Shown here: in pieces, positions 1 through 12,900 of the stretch
Position numbering within the stretch: position 1 is the first letter of the stretch
Layout: every line of letters begins with the position of its first letter
The notes under the pieces: model-generated
Told to the model about the DNA's origin: nothing
What the model saw: only the letters and a program-made list of their open reading frames with translations
Database searches by the model: none
Translations under genes and position numbers: made by a program
NCBI RefSeq assembly: GCF_963576615.1
Contig: NC_088717.1
Location: 36,471,802-36,535,801, forward strand
Direction: 5' to 3'
DNA: 64,000 nucleotides
From: Watersipora subatra
Lineage: Eukaryota; Bryozoa; Gymnolaemata; Cheilostomatida; Watersiporidae

Positions 1-718
1 TTGTGGGTAAAAGCCGGCAGCTGTGGCATCGAGTCATGTGACATGAGTGACATCATACAACAGCGTTTATATCAACTGAACACTTAAGGCAGTCTGTGCA
101 TAGCACAGTAGACGCCCTTACAGCGTAAATAATCCATTCCAAGAACGTTTACGTTAAAGGGATTTTACGTCATACAAAGAGTAAAATGCATGTAAATAGA
201 CTAATTCCATGATCTTCCCAAACCCACCCCTTTGGTCTTTCAAAAAGAAAAAAGTACACGAAGAAGTAGCTTTTCATTTAATTACTGTGGTACTTTTGAC
301 TTGTATCCACAGCTTTCCTCTGTGTTTATCACTTTTACTTGGTTTATGGTTCATGATTACGGTGATCATCATTAAATTACGTAGTACGCACACCTTCAAT
401 GACAATTTCAATCAACCTTTTATACAGAAAAATCTACGCTGCAAAGAAATTTTTGTTATAGGTCTTAAGTAGAAATTTATCTTTACAATAACAAGCACAG
501 TGTCTGTCGACAGCAGTTAATGTAGTAATATGAGTGATACTACGAGAGGCTATAATAGAAAGCTGCTCGTCGGTGGATCGTACACAGACTCATCAGAAGG
601 TTAAGTTTAAAGCTAAGAAGCAAACGAATTATAATATATTTGACAGAATAACAAATACTCTTGGCTCCCAAAAAATTAGAAAGTTTGGCAAAAGAATAGT
701 TGAAACTGCTTGGCATAC
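1..718. other. Left edge beyond the last recognised transporter exon; no supported gene
   Basis: No conserved exon was recognised on either strand. The transporter reading frame would run on in-frame past 719 to a stop at 629-631, but that tail only loosely resembles the family. The missing C-terminal exon may lie here unseen or to the left of the window. Confidence 0.4.
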
Positions 719-919
719 CGATAGGAGCTTTTTTGGTGTCTCAGGAGTAATGCCCACTTTCCTGTCTATGATGGAAGAGACAGGAAACATCATGATAGGA
801 TATGTGAAAAATAAGGACAGACAAAGGCAGGAAGTGACGATCGTGCTGAAGTCAACGCCCCCTCCTTCTGGTTTTGGAAGATTTAGGGTAATTATATCTT
901 TAGTATCTCTTCCGAATGA
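719..919 (-). CDS. Transporter exon 10 (late membrane helices)
   Basis: Acceptor follows CTTTTCCAG and the donor reads TCG|GTATGC. The exon is 67 codons in phase 0, starting SFGRDTKDIITLNLP. It holds the helix CLCLSLFFTYPIMMFPVS, matching the conserved TYPxxxFPV region. If the donor is not used, the frame ends at a stop at 629-631. Confidence 0.8.
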
Positions 920-3900
920 CTGGAAAAGAGTGAGAAGACAAATGAGTCTGCCGTCTCTAACCATAAGATGAGCTGTAAATCTTAATACAACTTATATAGA
1001 GCTTAATCACAGGTGGATAACAAAATTTAAGTACATGCTTATCTATTTGACCATATAATCGCTGAGATCATTCTATGATCTCAGCGATTATCATAAATTC
1101 TATCATTTTATGAGCTACATTCGAAGCGATTTACATAGTCTTACATAGAAGATAATTCCACAAGTAGCCAAAACAAGACACCTACTCGCAAGGCAATCAA
1201 GTTTCAAGTGATGAATGTATTGGATAATAGAGAGAATAATTAAATCAGTTTATAGTACTCACTAAGTAGCCACAGGCCCCGAATGTAGCGTATAGAAGGG
1301 TGACTAGAGCAATCACAGTGAGGAAGTAGCTACAATACAACAGAATATATGAAATATTACCGGTATATGAAAACATTCGACTCCGATGAAAAGGCCATAG
1401 AGGTTCTATTTATTGATTTTCAGTAGCCAATATAAATGTGAATACGGGATTACTGTAATAAAAGGAGAGGCAACTCCTCGATAGTTAACTTTTGTAGCTA
1501 CTACTAACTAATGACTGGGTGAGTTAAGATCAAGGTAATGAGAAATATTCCGTTAACTAATACTCAATACTCATATGCTGGAAAATGATTATTGATAAAC
1601 GATTCGTTGAAGGATGGACAAAAATGATCTTAGCAATTCAGATGATAACCTGAGCCCATAGTGATGACAGAAAAACACATGGGAAGATATGACTTCATCC
1701 AAGTCTATAATGGACTATTGTTAGTGTTACTAAGGCTGCACTAATTTAGTAAACAGACGTGAATGCCGCCCATACAGCCACCCAAGTAATGGCTTTTTAG
1801 CATTTTTTGCATGAGCCATAAATAATAAAACCAGTTTTCTGTAAAATTTTAAACAGTCTATAAAATGCTACCCTCAACAACTAAGAAGACGAAGCAGATT
1901 AGATGAGCGAAAGAGTAGATGTTACCATTGGAATTTGTTTCTGATATCCTTGTGTAATGATGCTTCTAAAGAAAGTATCATCCCAGCCCCCTGCAAGATT
2001 CAATCACATGCTTAGTGCCCTACCAATTCATGCCAGGTGATCGTATCGGCCTGCTTCAACTGATATATATTATTCGTATTGTCCAAAACGATTTGTTCAT
2101 CCCAACTGTAACTATCCTTCATTTTTTGTGACGTCATTCTATCGTGGTCTACCATCTTCGTAGACGACTTTTACTGTTGAAAACACAAAGATTCTGCAAT
2201 CAAATTTCGTGAATGACGCTGTTGTTCAAAATGTTGTATAGTGATGCAGAACAATTTTTTCCAGAGAATCTCGATATATTATTGCAATAACACCAAAAAT
2301 ACTATTCAATAACGTAAAGTGAACGAGAATGACGATTGCTTGTTTACAAATATGGCGGCGTTTCCGCAAACGAGCGCACGTGCAGACGAATCGACGATGG
2401 CAAAAAAAACCGATGGATACCAATCACACACACGAATAGTACTATGGAATCACAATAGACGTTGAGTGATGACAAAAACAAGACGAGTTCAAAAACAAGA
2501 TAAACTTGCTCAAACCCTAAAAGCTATAAATTAGCAAGAAGGTTAATCGTTGCAGTCAAAATGTATCTATTATATCGTAATAGCAATACTGATACTGATA
2601 GCTTAAAGACCTGATTTGTAAGCATACAATGCTAACAAGTTTATAGAATTTATATTCTGAGAGATGAGATAAATCTATGAACCATGAATAAAAATGTAAT
2701 GTTTGGCTATTCAATAATTGGTTGAAACAGAATATTTCTCACCAGGTTGTTAATAAGCAGCCTTGGAGGAAATTAGAAGAAAAACTGGAAGTGTGTATTT
2801 CAATTTTTCCTTGTTCTAGTAATAACATGAACTTTTCAGTTCTAGCATAAGGCTTTCAATCTCATTTCATAGACGAGCTGATGGAACTTGTGTCATCATT
2901 TTACTGTAGTTTGCAAAACCATATCAAGGGCTTATTTAACTTAGCATTACATATGGTTTGAAGCAGCGCCATTAAAAGAAAACTGTGAGAAAGCTGTGTA
3001 AGTAGAAGCTAAGCCTACACCCTCTGTTTTCCTGACTACATTCGATGTCCGTTCAGATTTATAAAAACAAACGCTAGTGTCAAGGAACTAAACCAGGTTC
3101 TCACATTTTATTCTAACAAGCGAGTGATAGAAGACCTCGCTGTATTCAATATCAGAACCTATTGAATGTAAATATTCTTAAGTGAAATGATTGTAAGAAG
3201 ATGCTGTTCTATTGACCTTTAATTATACACGCAGACAGCATGCAGGAAGCAGTGGCTACACACCGCGATAAAATGTTGGTCTACATCACATCTGGGATTG
3301 GCAAAAAAGTTGATTCACAAGTAGAAAAGTTCTAATTCCATTATATTTCTTTCTACAGCAAGGTCATTCTATTTTGTATTTCCTTTCAAGCAACACGTTG
3401 TCATGCCAACTGCTATTTGCACATGTACAAAAACACTACTGCCTGTAACATATATGCAGAAAGCGCTGGTGCCAACTAAAACTGTTTGCAAAATATTTCG
3501 TGCTTATTATCAGCCGATTAAATCTTCTGCTATCCAATTAATGTTTTTTTTCTGTAATATAATTAAACATTCAGTGAACCTAATATTTGATAATGGTGGT
3601 TATGAGTTGTCATAAATGTTAACTAAAATATGCATGAACAAGCCTTTGATATATTTATACCGTAAAACATCTAATCGAATGCCATGGTGTTCTATTTTTC
3701 AAACCTTTCTCTATAATGGCGGTCACATATTGGTGGCATTCAAATAGAGGTGGCATTAAATTAGAGGTTTGTGAAAATTGTGAAAATAGCTATGCATATA
3801 TTTTACAACAGACTTCTAATTATGATTTCTAGTTGGTACCATTTTAATCAGCATCAAATTTTACATTAGCTAATGCTATGAAAACAAATCTGAAAATGTG

Positions 3901-6900
3901 TTGCAGAATGATCTTGGACCGTTGTTTGGCCTTCCCTACTATGAGTAACAACTGGAACATATTCTGAGTCATAAGAGTTATCACTGTTACTGTAGCTTAT
4001 AACGTTATTATGATTATTGTTAGAAATAAAATATTCACTGTTTCTAGGACTATTATGCAATAGATGATGATCAGAAGTTAATTTATTTACAACCAGTAAA
4101 GCCTTGGTAGATGCAATGGGTTTGACACGGCGAGTAATTCAGAAGAAATTGTGATGAAAAATTAACGTTTTTAAAAAGCGAAACTCAGCTTAGGTTGGTC
4201 TGTAAACAAGTTTTCTATTGGCTCAACACATGCAGAAAATTGTTTCCTTTCATTTAAGTATGAACACGATAAACTAATTAATTACACATGGATCAAAAAC
4301 AATTTGTATAGAGTTTATTTAAGTCGCACCACGCGGATCTTAGCCATATGCAAATACTGTACTGAGCCCCACTATGTGACTCATAGTAAGCAACGAGTTA
4401 AATCTATTGACAGCTGAAGTTCTTTTTCTGTGACGACTCATTTTATAAACTCAAATTTTTTTCTATCGAAAGTTTTGAGGACATGCGAATGCAATAATCA
4501 ATAATAGCTTATTGATGATACAAATCGATAATCAATGCGCTGATGATCCTTTGATTACAATAATTAAAAATCTAAAAAAGACATCAACTCCCAGCTGCCA
4601 ATCTATTTTTCGATTCGTCGACTCTGTCTAGTGTCAGTGTAAGAAGCCGCAGTCGTTTTATCGATATACAGTGGAACCTTGGTTGTCAAACGCGTCGGTT
4701 CTCGACCAAATCAGCTTTCGACCAAAAGATTTGAGATTTGTTGGTCTCACATCTCGAACATAAATTTGGCTCTCGACCAAACCGGAGCATGCGCATTGGA
4801 ATTAAACGCTTGGAACAGTTCCGGAAACAGCATGAAAACATTCGTTACTACGACTACAAAAACGAAGAACGATGCTGATGAAAAACGAAAAGGTGTTCGC
4901 AAATATATTGAATTTAAAAAGGAATTGATAGCTAAATATGAACTTGGTGTGCGTATATCTGTGTTAGCTGAGTTTGGCATGGCGGATTCGACTATAAGTA
5001 CGATAAAAAAACAAAGATGTGAAGTAAACGTGCCATTGCTGTTTATATTTGCTTCCATACGATTTTTGATGTAACTGATGTTTTGCATTTTTTGCTGTTT
5101 CATTATCAATTTCTGCAATTTTTGGTATTATATCTTAACCTTTAATGTTTTCGATGTTTTAAGAGCAATGCGTACAAAATGTTTACTTTTTGTTCTCTTT
5201 TTCCATCATCATAGAAAATCTCTTATTAAAATCAAACACGATCTATATCTACCTGTTTTTATTTGTAGTAGGTAGTATACAATACAGTTTATGATGTAAG
5301 ATGTTAGAAGAACACTTTAATACTTTACCGAAGTTGTTTTCTAGGCTTGGAACGAATTAAAATTTACATACATCAATTCTAACGGGAAAAATGTTTCCGA
5401 TCTCGAACAGCTCGGTTTTTGAACAACCTTCTGAAACGGATTATGTTCGAGAACCGAGGTTCCACTGTATGTAGTCTCAGCTTTATGATTTCACAGCAAA
5501 CACAGACAGCACTTTTGTAGCATATAGCAGGCATAGAACTAACCTCATAGCAGTATATAGCGACGCAGAGAAAGAATGGTAAACCCTCCCATGACCATTC
5601 CTTAAGTGGGATATTTCTATAACAATAGAATATGATGAAACAATGAAGTTAACATAAATGTGTATCATAGTCTAATGTTACAGGAAATAGCAGAATAGTC
5701 TGACAGCAACTGGCAGCATACGAACAACTATTGAGCACGTGCTAAAGGAAACTCTTAACAGCTGAGCAGAGCATTCTAAAGCAGAGCAGTTAAGGCTTGC
5801 CTTTTGAAGAGACGATCCAAAATTTCATCGTACCAGTTTAGCCAATTAGCTTCACACAACTGAATGGGTTAACCAATAACTGGCTGTCTCACCAGACTCT
5901 AGGCAATGACTGTTTATCACGCAAGACTGAAGCTAATGGCCAATCATCTTGCTCTATCTTACAAGGTTTTATCCAATCAATGACTATCTTGCTAGGCTTT
6001 ATCCAATCACCGACTGTTGTACTATCTACATATCAAGTGGTTTGAAAAATAGAATGTAAAAGTTATACTCACGCTTTAACTTTATGGAACTCATCAAAGT
6101 CAAACCAGAAGACGACTCCAAATGCCATTAGGTTTGATATTTGGGCAAAGAGACTGGTGAAAGCGAGACGTTTGAGGTTGCCTATGAGGCAGAGACAAAA
6201 TTCCAAAGGAATCAGTGCGAGTAGCCAATAATTTCTGAAAGAAAAATGAACTGCACATTATATTAATAAAAAAACTTAATTCCACAACCACTTGTAATAA
6301 TTGGCTTATTGTCTCCCACACAGAAAACTATAGCGGAACCTCAGTGCTCAACCTGCTCCTTACTCAACAATTTAGTGCTCAACCAATGAATTTGAGTAGC
6401 AAATGCATCTGAAATCGTAGAAATTTTTAGTGCTCCAATTAGCCTATTCAAGTCGAAGAACACCGAATGAGAACGAAATGAGCTGAATCGAGCCGAATGC
6501 ATTCCTTGACCCTTCAAAATTATTTGGTAAGCATCTATTTTACTAACACCATTAGCGGAGTAAGATGTACACAGTTTGTTCAAGTATTTTTGCAAGTTAT
6601 CTACTTTTTTGTGTTGCTTTAGCCCTTAATAATGGGTTTGAAGTAAGATACACGTTCTTTTAATATTCCAGGTCTCTTTCCTGTTGCGATAAGTACTTAT
6701 TATGGTTTCTAATTGGAAAATGGTTTCAGTTATTGAACAAACCGGTGCTCAACTAACACATCTGAACGAATGATGGCCGATCACCCAGGTTCGACGTATA
6801 ACCATTAGGATACTATTATCTCTATCAATGTTACTACAAGAACAAATGCCCATAAAGCTTAATAAAAAAAACTAAAAAGGATTGGAGGAACCCATAAACA

Positions 6901-9900
6901 TCAAGTAAAAGTAGCAGGCAGCATCAGATGAACTTCCCCTATAGGCCAAGGTCATCTTGAGAGAAAACAATGAGCATCTAGAACATCAGATAGAAACAAT
7001 GTTACAATCTGGAAACATAGATAAAACTTACTGATGTACTTGTATGTAGTTGCTGAGGTTAGTAGAGATGAAAAGGAGGTAAGCGCAACAAAAGCCTACA
7101 ACAGAAGGACAGTGTTGAAGTTACATAACTGCCAGCCTAAACTCTATGATTACATCTCGTGACATTACTAAGTGACTCCATAATGGCTTTCCATTATAGC
7201 TACACTACTTTGTAGTATCTAAACGCTGTGCATGTACATATGGCTGCTCAAACCTAAAATGGATATACTCCTATGGTTTCAACATATGAGCTGATAACTT
7301 CAACGACATCATATTCAATGACGTCAGATATAGAGTGTAAGTGAAACAAAGAATGAATTGATAGATGTAGAGGAAATAACATAGTCCAATATGTTGGCGC
7401 TTGAGGGATGTCAATCATAATCCTCTCTTAACAGAATATAATTATTGATCGAATGATTTAGTAATGTTATGACACAGTTTATGATAAATCATGTACCCGA
7501 TGATCGAAGTAAAAGTCTTTGTTAAAAAAGGAAAGAAGACTAAGCAATTTTAGTGATGTAGCAAATGTGATAAGTAGATTTCATCATTATTATTATACAC
7601 AATCTTCAACTGAAAGAGAGCTCTGATCAGTTTATCTAACCTGAATTGGACTGTAAATTCTCATCTCGGCATTGCTATCAGCATATCCCACCTTATCTTC
7701 AATCTACCAATGATCCTTACAACTGTATGTAATAACTCTATTTTACAAGGAGTAACTCAATGCCCACAAGTGACCCAAGAACAAACCTGTTTGGGAGAGA
7801 ATAATTGCCCATTCCACGAGAAGCTGCCCAAAATTACCGAAAGCGTGAAAGCCAACATCGCCATAGCTGAGATCAGAGCCCCATAGAGCCTAAAATACAG
7901 GTAAAGGTCACAACAAGGTCATTCAAAATATTTAACTAACTGCTCCTTCTAACCCGAGTGTTATGATATTTAAAGGTACTTTTACCTAAAACTCAAAATT
8001 ATTAAAAGGTAATAGAGATAGATCATCTACTGTATGAGTTTAAAGACCATTGTCAGCTGTTACTGCCTGAGTGTAGGGAAGGAGGATGGATAAGTGATTA
8101 CACGTAGATTTACCAGAAGTTGGTTGTAAGGAAAGGTACACGTAGATTTACCAGAAGTTGGTTGTAAGGAAAGGTGCATGTAGATTTACCAGAAGTTGGT
8201 TGTAAGGAAAGGTGCGCGTAGATTTACCAGAAGTTGGTTGTAAGGAAAGGTACACGTAGATTTACCAGAAGTTGGTTGTAAGGAAAGGTGCACGTAGATT
8301 TACCAGAAGTTGGTTGTAAGGAAAGGTGCACGTAGATTTACCAGAAGTTGGTTGTAAGGAAAGGTGCACGTAGATTTACCAGAAGTTGGTTGTAAGGAAA
8401 GGTGCGAGGGGTAAAATAATTATTTCTCCCCCTTTTATATTGCAGTAAAATGTGGCGAACACTGATTACACAGCTGCGGCTGAGTGCTTCACCAGCTTTA
8501 TAAAATTGTATCATTGAAATCCCTGCACACAACTACAACAAAGCAACCTCACGGAGGCATGCGCAATACTAGACATCGCAAAAAGCTCTGCCATGTTCGC
8601 AGTAACGACGTCATCCTTAAGCCTAGCAGCCAAGCAAGAAAGGAAGCAGCCAATTAGGCCTCTAGTTATAAGTAGCAGCAGACCAGTACTGCAGAAGACC
8701 TGCAGCTCCTATTTCAATTACCTATATATTTGCCCTTGCAGACAAGTTCAATGTAAACAGCAATATTTGGAGTTCGGTTTAAGTAGAGATTTTATGTGTC
8801 ATGGTGTTTAGTATCAGTATAAGCTAGTATTTGATGTGTCAATCTGTATGGCTAAGATATTATCATACCAAAGACATATGCAGATATTCTCAGTGTTAGG
8901 AACATGCACACCGAGTGTATTGTACTGGCAGACACCGGATACAATATTACTCTGAAAACTGAATATTGAATGCAGCAGAATAGAATATTAATCTGTTCTA
9001 ATAAATACAACAGTGCAGGCTTCAGAATCTATTCTGAAGGAATAGAAAACATTACATAAAATTTAAATTAGTGTTCTGTCAAGTACAAACACTGATTTGA
9101 ATTTTACATAGACTCATCAACTGGCAGAGGCATTGCAAGACTTTCTCCATGATGCTCTAATTCGTGTTCAGTTGCTTACACTAGTGACACAATATACTCG
9201 GTTATTACAAAATCATCAAACATCTATTTTTAATCAATTATGCAGCTGATATGAAAATGGTAATAAAACCAACGCACCGTAATAATATCATACCACTGAA
9301 AATTTAATTATTCAAATTCCAGAAATGAAATACACACAATGTATACTTAACATCAACGTTACTAAAACCAGCAATTTAAACAAATATCAACAAAGATCTT
9401 GAAAGAATCAACAATTTTCTGTCGGGGAATCCCTAGAAGAACATCAATTTAATTATGTAATAAATTAAATATATATGTATGTCTAAACATGTTCTAATAT
9501 GAAGCACATCCAGTCATGTGCTAAAGTGTGGAGTCTCAACATAGTTGTGGGTATATATATATATATATATACAGTCAAACATGGATAACTCGTCCATGGA
9601 TAGCTCGAACACATGGTTAATTCGAACATTTCCTTTGGTCCGTTCCCACGTAATGATAAATTGCTATAGATAACTCGAACTCAACACTGTTAATTCGAAC
9701 TGTTTTTTTGCCCAATAGCTACCGAAACGGTTGTTTTCGCTTTAGAAAATCACTTTATTCAAAGTCATAGAGGTAAACTTCATCTTTTCGTAATTCATAA
9801 GCGTCGTTATTACCACCATCGGCAAAACATTTTTGTCAACGACTTTTCTAAAAGTTTGGTGAAATTTGATTTATACTGCGATACGATGAATAGCACGGGC

Positions 9901-12900
9901 TAACCGGGTCACGCGCGCAAGAATTTTCGCCACGCACATACAAAACAAAAATCGCATGTTGTTTTGTATGTGCGTGGCGAAAATCCTTGAGTGCGTGACT
10001 CGGCTAGCCCGTGATGAATAGTTTTCCGACGTTGATTCCGTGTTGAATCAACGTCGGAATGTTGAATGTTTTAAACGTCTTAAAAAATGTTGTAATTAAA
10101 CGTATACGTTGTCTGAGCTACAAAAAACTATTCATCGTTTGACCTAAACACAGAATACGTGTGTACATTCAATAAGTATCTATTAAAAAAGCGTGAGTGA
10201 TATAGAATGTACCGTAAAACCTCGTAAAACTTCTAATTGAACTGCCTCGGAGTGTTGCTCTTAACGAATCCCAGGTAAAGTAAGGTAATCTGCATAAACT
10301 TCAAGAAAAAACGGCAAAATTGATCGTGGGTAAAACCCCAAGAGAAAAAACTGTCTTTTCTTTTGAGCATTTCAACAACGATCAAGTTTTGCCAATGTCA
10401 ATCTGAAAAACGTCCTGGCAATAACATCACCTCAAACAACAAACCAATCTCAAGTGATAGAAAAATCTCTATACTTTTTCATGAAAACGTTTTAAACTTT
10501 ACATTAGAAGCATTTAATTTGAAACAAGCCATTTGTGCTTTTGATTTATATTATAGTTTGTATATGTACATGTATCTACTAATAAATAAGTAAATATATG
10601 GACTTGTGACAGTGCTCTGATAACTTGAATGCTCTGATAATTCGAACACTTTTGCTCGGTCCCGTGAAGTTCGAGTTATCCATGTTTGACTGTATATATA
10701 TACATAGACAAATTTTTGTGGTATTTTGATTGTCCCATCTGAAAGGGAGTGTTTTGTTGTAGATTTTTTATTGTGACATGTCGCTCCCCTTTTCTTAACC
10801 ACCTTCTGACCTAGAAGGCTACCCTGTAAAGTTTTACAATCATGAAAAACTCTCCTATTGTTTGGAGTTTCATAGCACTACATATTGTGTAACATTAATC
10901 ACTATACCGTAAGCATTCAGTTCCATTACTCTAACAATTCAGCGTATTTCGCCTCAACTGTTGAATGGCACACTTTGATCTCTTAAGAAAAAAATTGTTA
11001 AGAGTTGGCAACACATTGATCTCTTGAATGAATATTAGGAATATTAGGAGTTGGCCAACGGTAACTAAACTGAAGCCTCCACGAGTGTGCATATTTCTTT
11101 TTGTAACGTCATACAGGTCGGAGGCTAACACAGAAAATTGATGCCGTTTCAGTTATTTTATTTCTTACAGTTGTACAATCCATTCGTCACAATCTGAGCA
11201 ATTGATTAAACCATTTATAAAGAAACAAAGTATATATTGTACTTACTAATAACAGATTATCCAATCAAATGGTCAGTTTTGTTGTGCCTAACCAACCAAA
11301 ACTGCGCATGATTGGAAAAAACTTTAATACGCCAATTATTTCAAGTGCTTTTCCGAAATGAAGCTTTCGACAAACAATTCATAGCCACATGGTTGCTACC
11401 CATTTAACATAACCATTTAAGGCTTAACCAAACATCGAAAGCTAAAGAGATATTTCACCATAAGGATCATGGAGTTTAACCGCATTGTGAATGGACATTC
11501 GCAATGAGAACATAGTAAATACTTGCTGTTAATTAGTTTCTCAGATATGAGGTGGTGGGCTGGGGAAACTTAACATCATTTCAAGATAGCTCTACATCGG
11601 TGGTGAGATACTGACCTCCGGTCATATCTCCATGAAAAACTGTAATTGCTTTTCCAGGTTTAAATTTATCGATCAAGCAAAGAACGCCTTAAATGATGAA
11701 AATACTTAAATTAAGTGCGTGTAATGTATCAACAGCTAAATAGACTTAGCTTTGCCGGCCACACAGGGCAATGGTTATGAAACGCTTTAATAACAGCAGC
11801 CAAGGCTGTATGTCTAAAATATTATTATACCACACTGAGGACACACGCATATATTCCCAGTGTTAGGAACATGCATACCGAGTGTGTTGTACCAGTAGAC
11901 ACCGGTTATTGAGCAAGACAACAGAAAACTTAAAACAAATACCTGACAACATTGAGACAGTTACCTTAGGAATTATTTCCTCATCATCGGCTGCTTGTAG
12001 CCCATCTATGAGATCTTCTAACTCTTCTGAAAAAAGGAGTAACTCTATCGATGTCTATGGACTAACCAAAGTTTATCTGCTCAACATATCATCAGCAAAC
12101 GCCAAGAAATGTAAAATTAATGCAAAAGTTTCTCATTGAATGTGAGTCGCTGTGAATGACGAGTTTTTACTTAAGATGATGTGAAAGCACTTGTGCTGAC
12201 CCTGACAAATATAAGTGGTCTCATCCAAATAGAAGTAAAAAATCATATATTTTCATATCAAATCTTTGAAATTGTCATATTAAAGTGTAATAAAATGTTT
12301 ATACATTTCATATCATAACAATAGTGGATAGGAAACAGTCTTTCTTGAGAATGTCCCTTCTATGATGTGAATGAGCATTAACTGGACCGAACCAAAGATA
12401 GCCTCACCAACACTATGGCGTTCATTGAATGTTCGAACATCAAACAAGCGCATCTTATGCAAAGGAGTAAAAACTTACTGTTTAAACGAAGGCCACTTAA
12501 AGAGCAGGCAGCGATCTTAAAAAAAGTGAGCCTCAATATCATTTCATGTAAGCAAACATGTGTATATAATTATCTAAAAGGAGATCGATTCTTCCAGAGA
12601 AATTGAAATGGAATCCTTCACCAAACAATACATAGATTATTATGTCAGAGACTTGGATGTAAAGTTGAAAAGAAAAATCTAATTAAAGAGATGTTAATAA
12701 TGTTTACTAAAGTTTCTTAAATGCAAAAATAATGAGGATATATGATTATAGGGTAAAGGTCACAATATGATATCTAGGGCTAGTAAACACTGTATGTGTA
12801 TTGTACGATATAAAGGGAATGGAAGATGTCATAGTTATATTCTTATTACTTCTGCTCTAATTATATGTACCAGTCACCGTGTATATATATATAAATCCGC

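Larger units (their letters stand above)
9572..10692. mobile_element. Pogo-like DNA transposon with CAGTCAAACATGGATAAC ends
   Basis: Both ends read inward start CAGTCAAACATGGATAACTC, flanked by TA at 9570-9571 and 10693-10694. Subterminal motifs of the kind 'AACTCGAAC' occur at both ends. At 1121 bp it has no recognisable transposase. It contains a nested palindromic MITE (9894-10013) and a separate hairpin (10024-10059). Confidence 0.85.

Noticed and set aside
629..718. Read-through of transporter exon 10 to a stop at 629
   Set aside because: The tail contains PNF, as the family does, but the rest does not match, and a usable donor lies at 717-718. Left undecided, not annotated.
534..971. 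145-codon plus-strand frame
   Set aside because: It is the shadow of transporter exon 10 on the opposite strand, which has splice phase and family motifs.
8099..8404. Regular repeat array considered as CRISPR
   Set aside because: Units are contiguous with no unique spacers, and the genome is eukaryotic.
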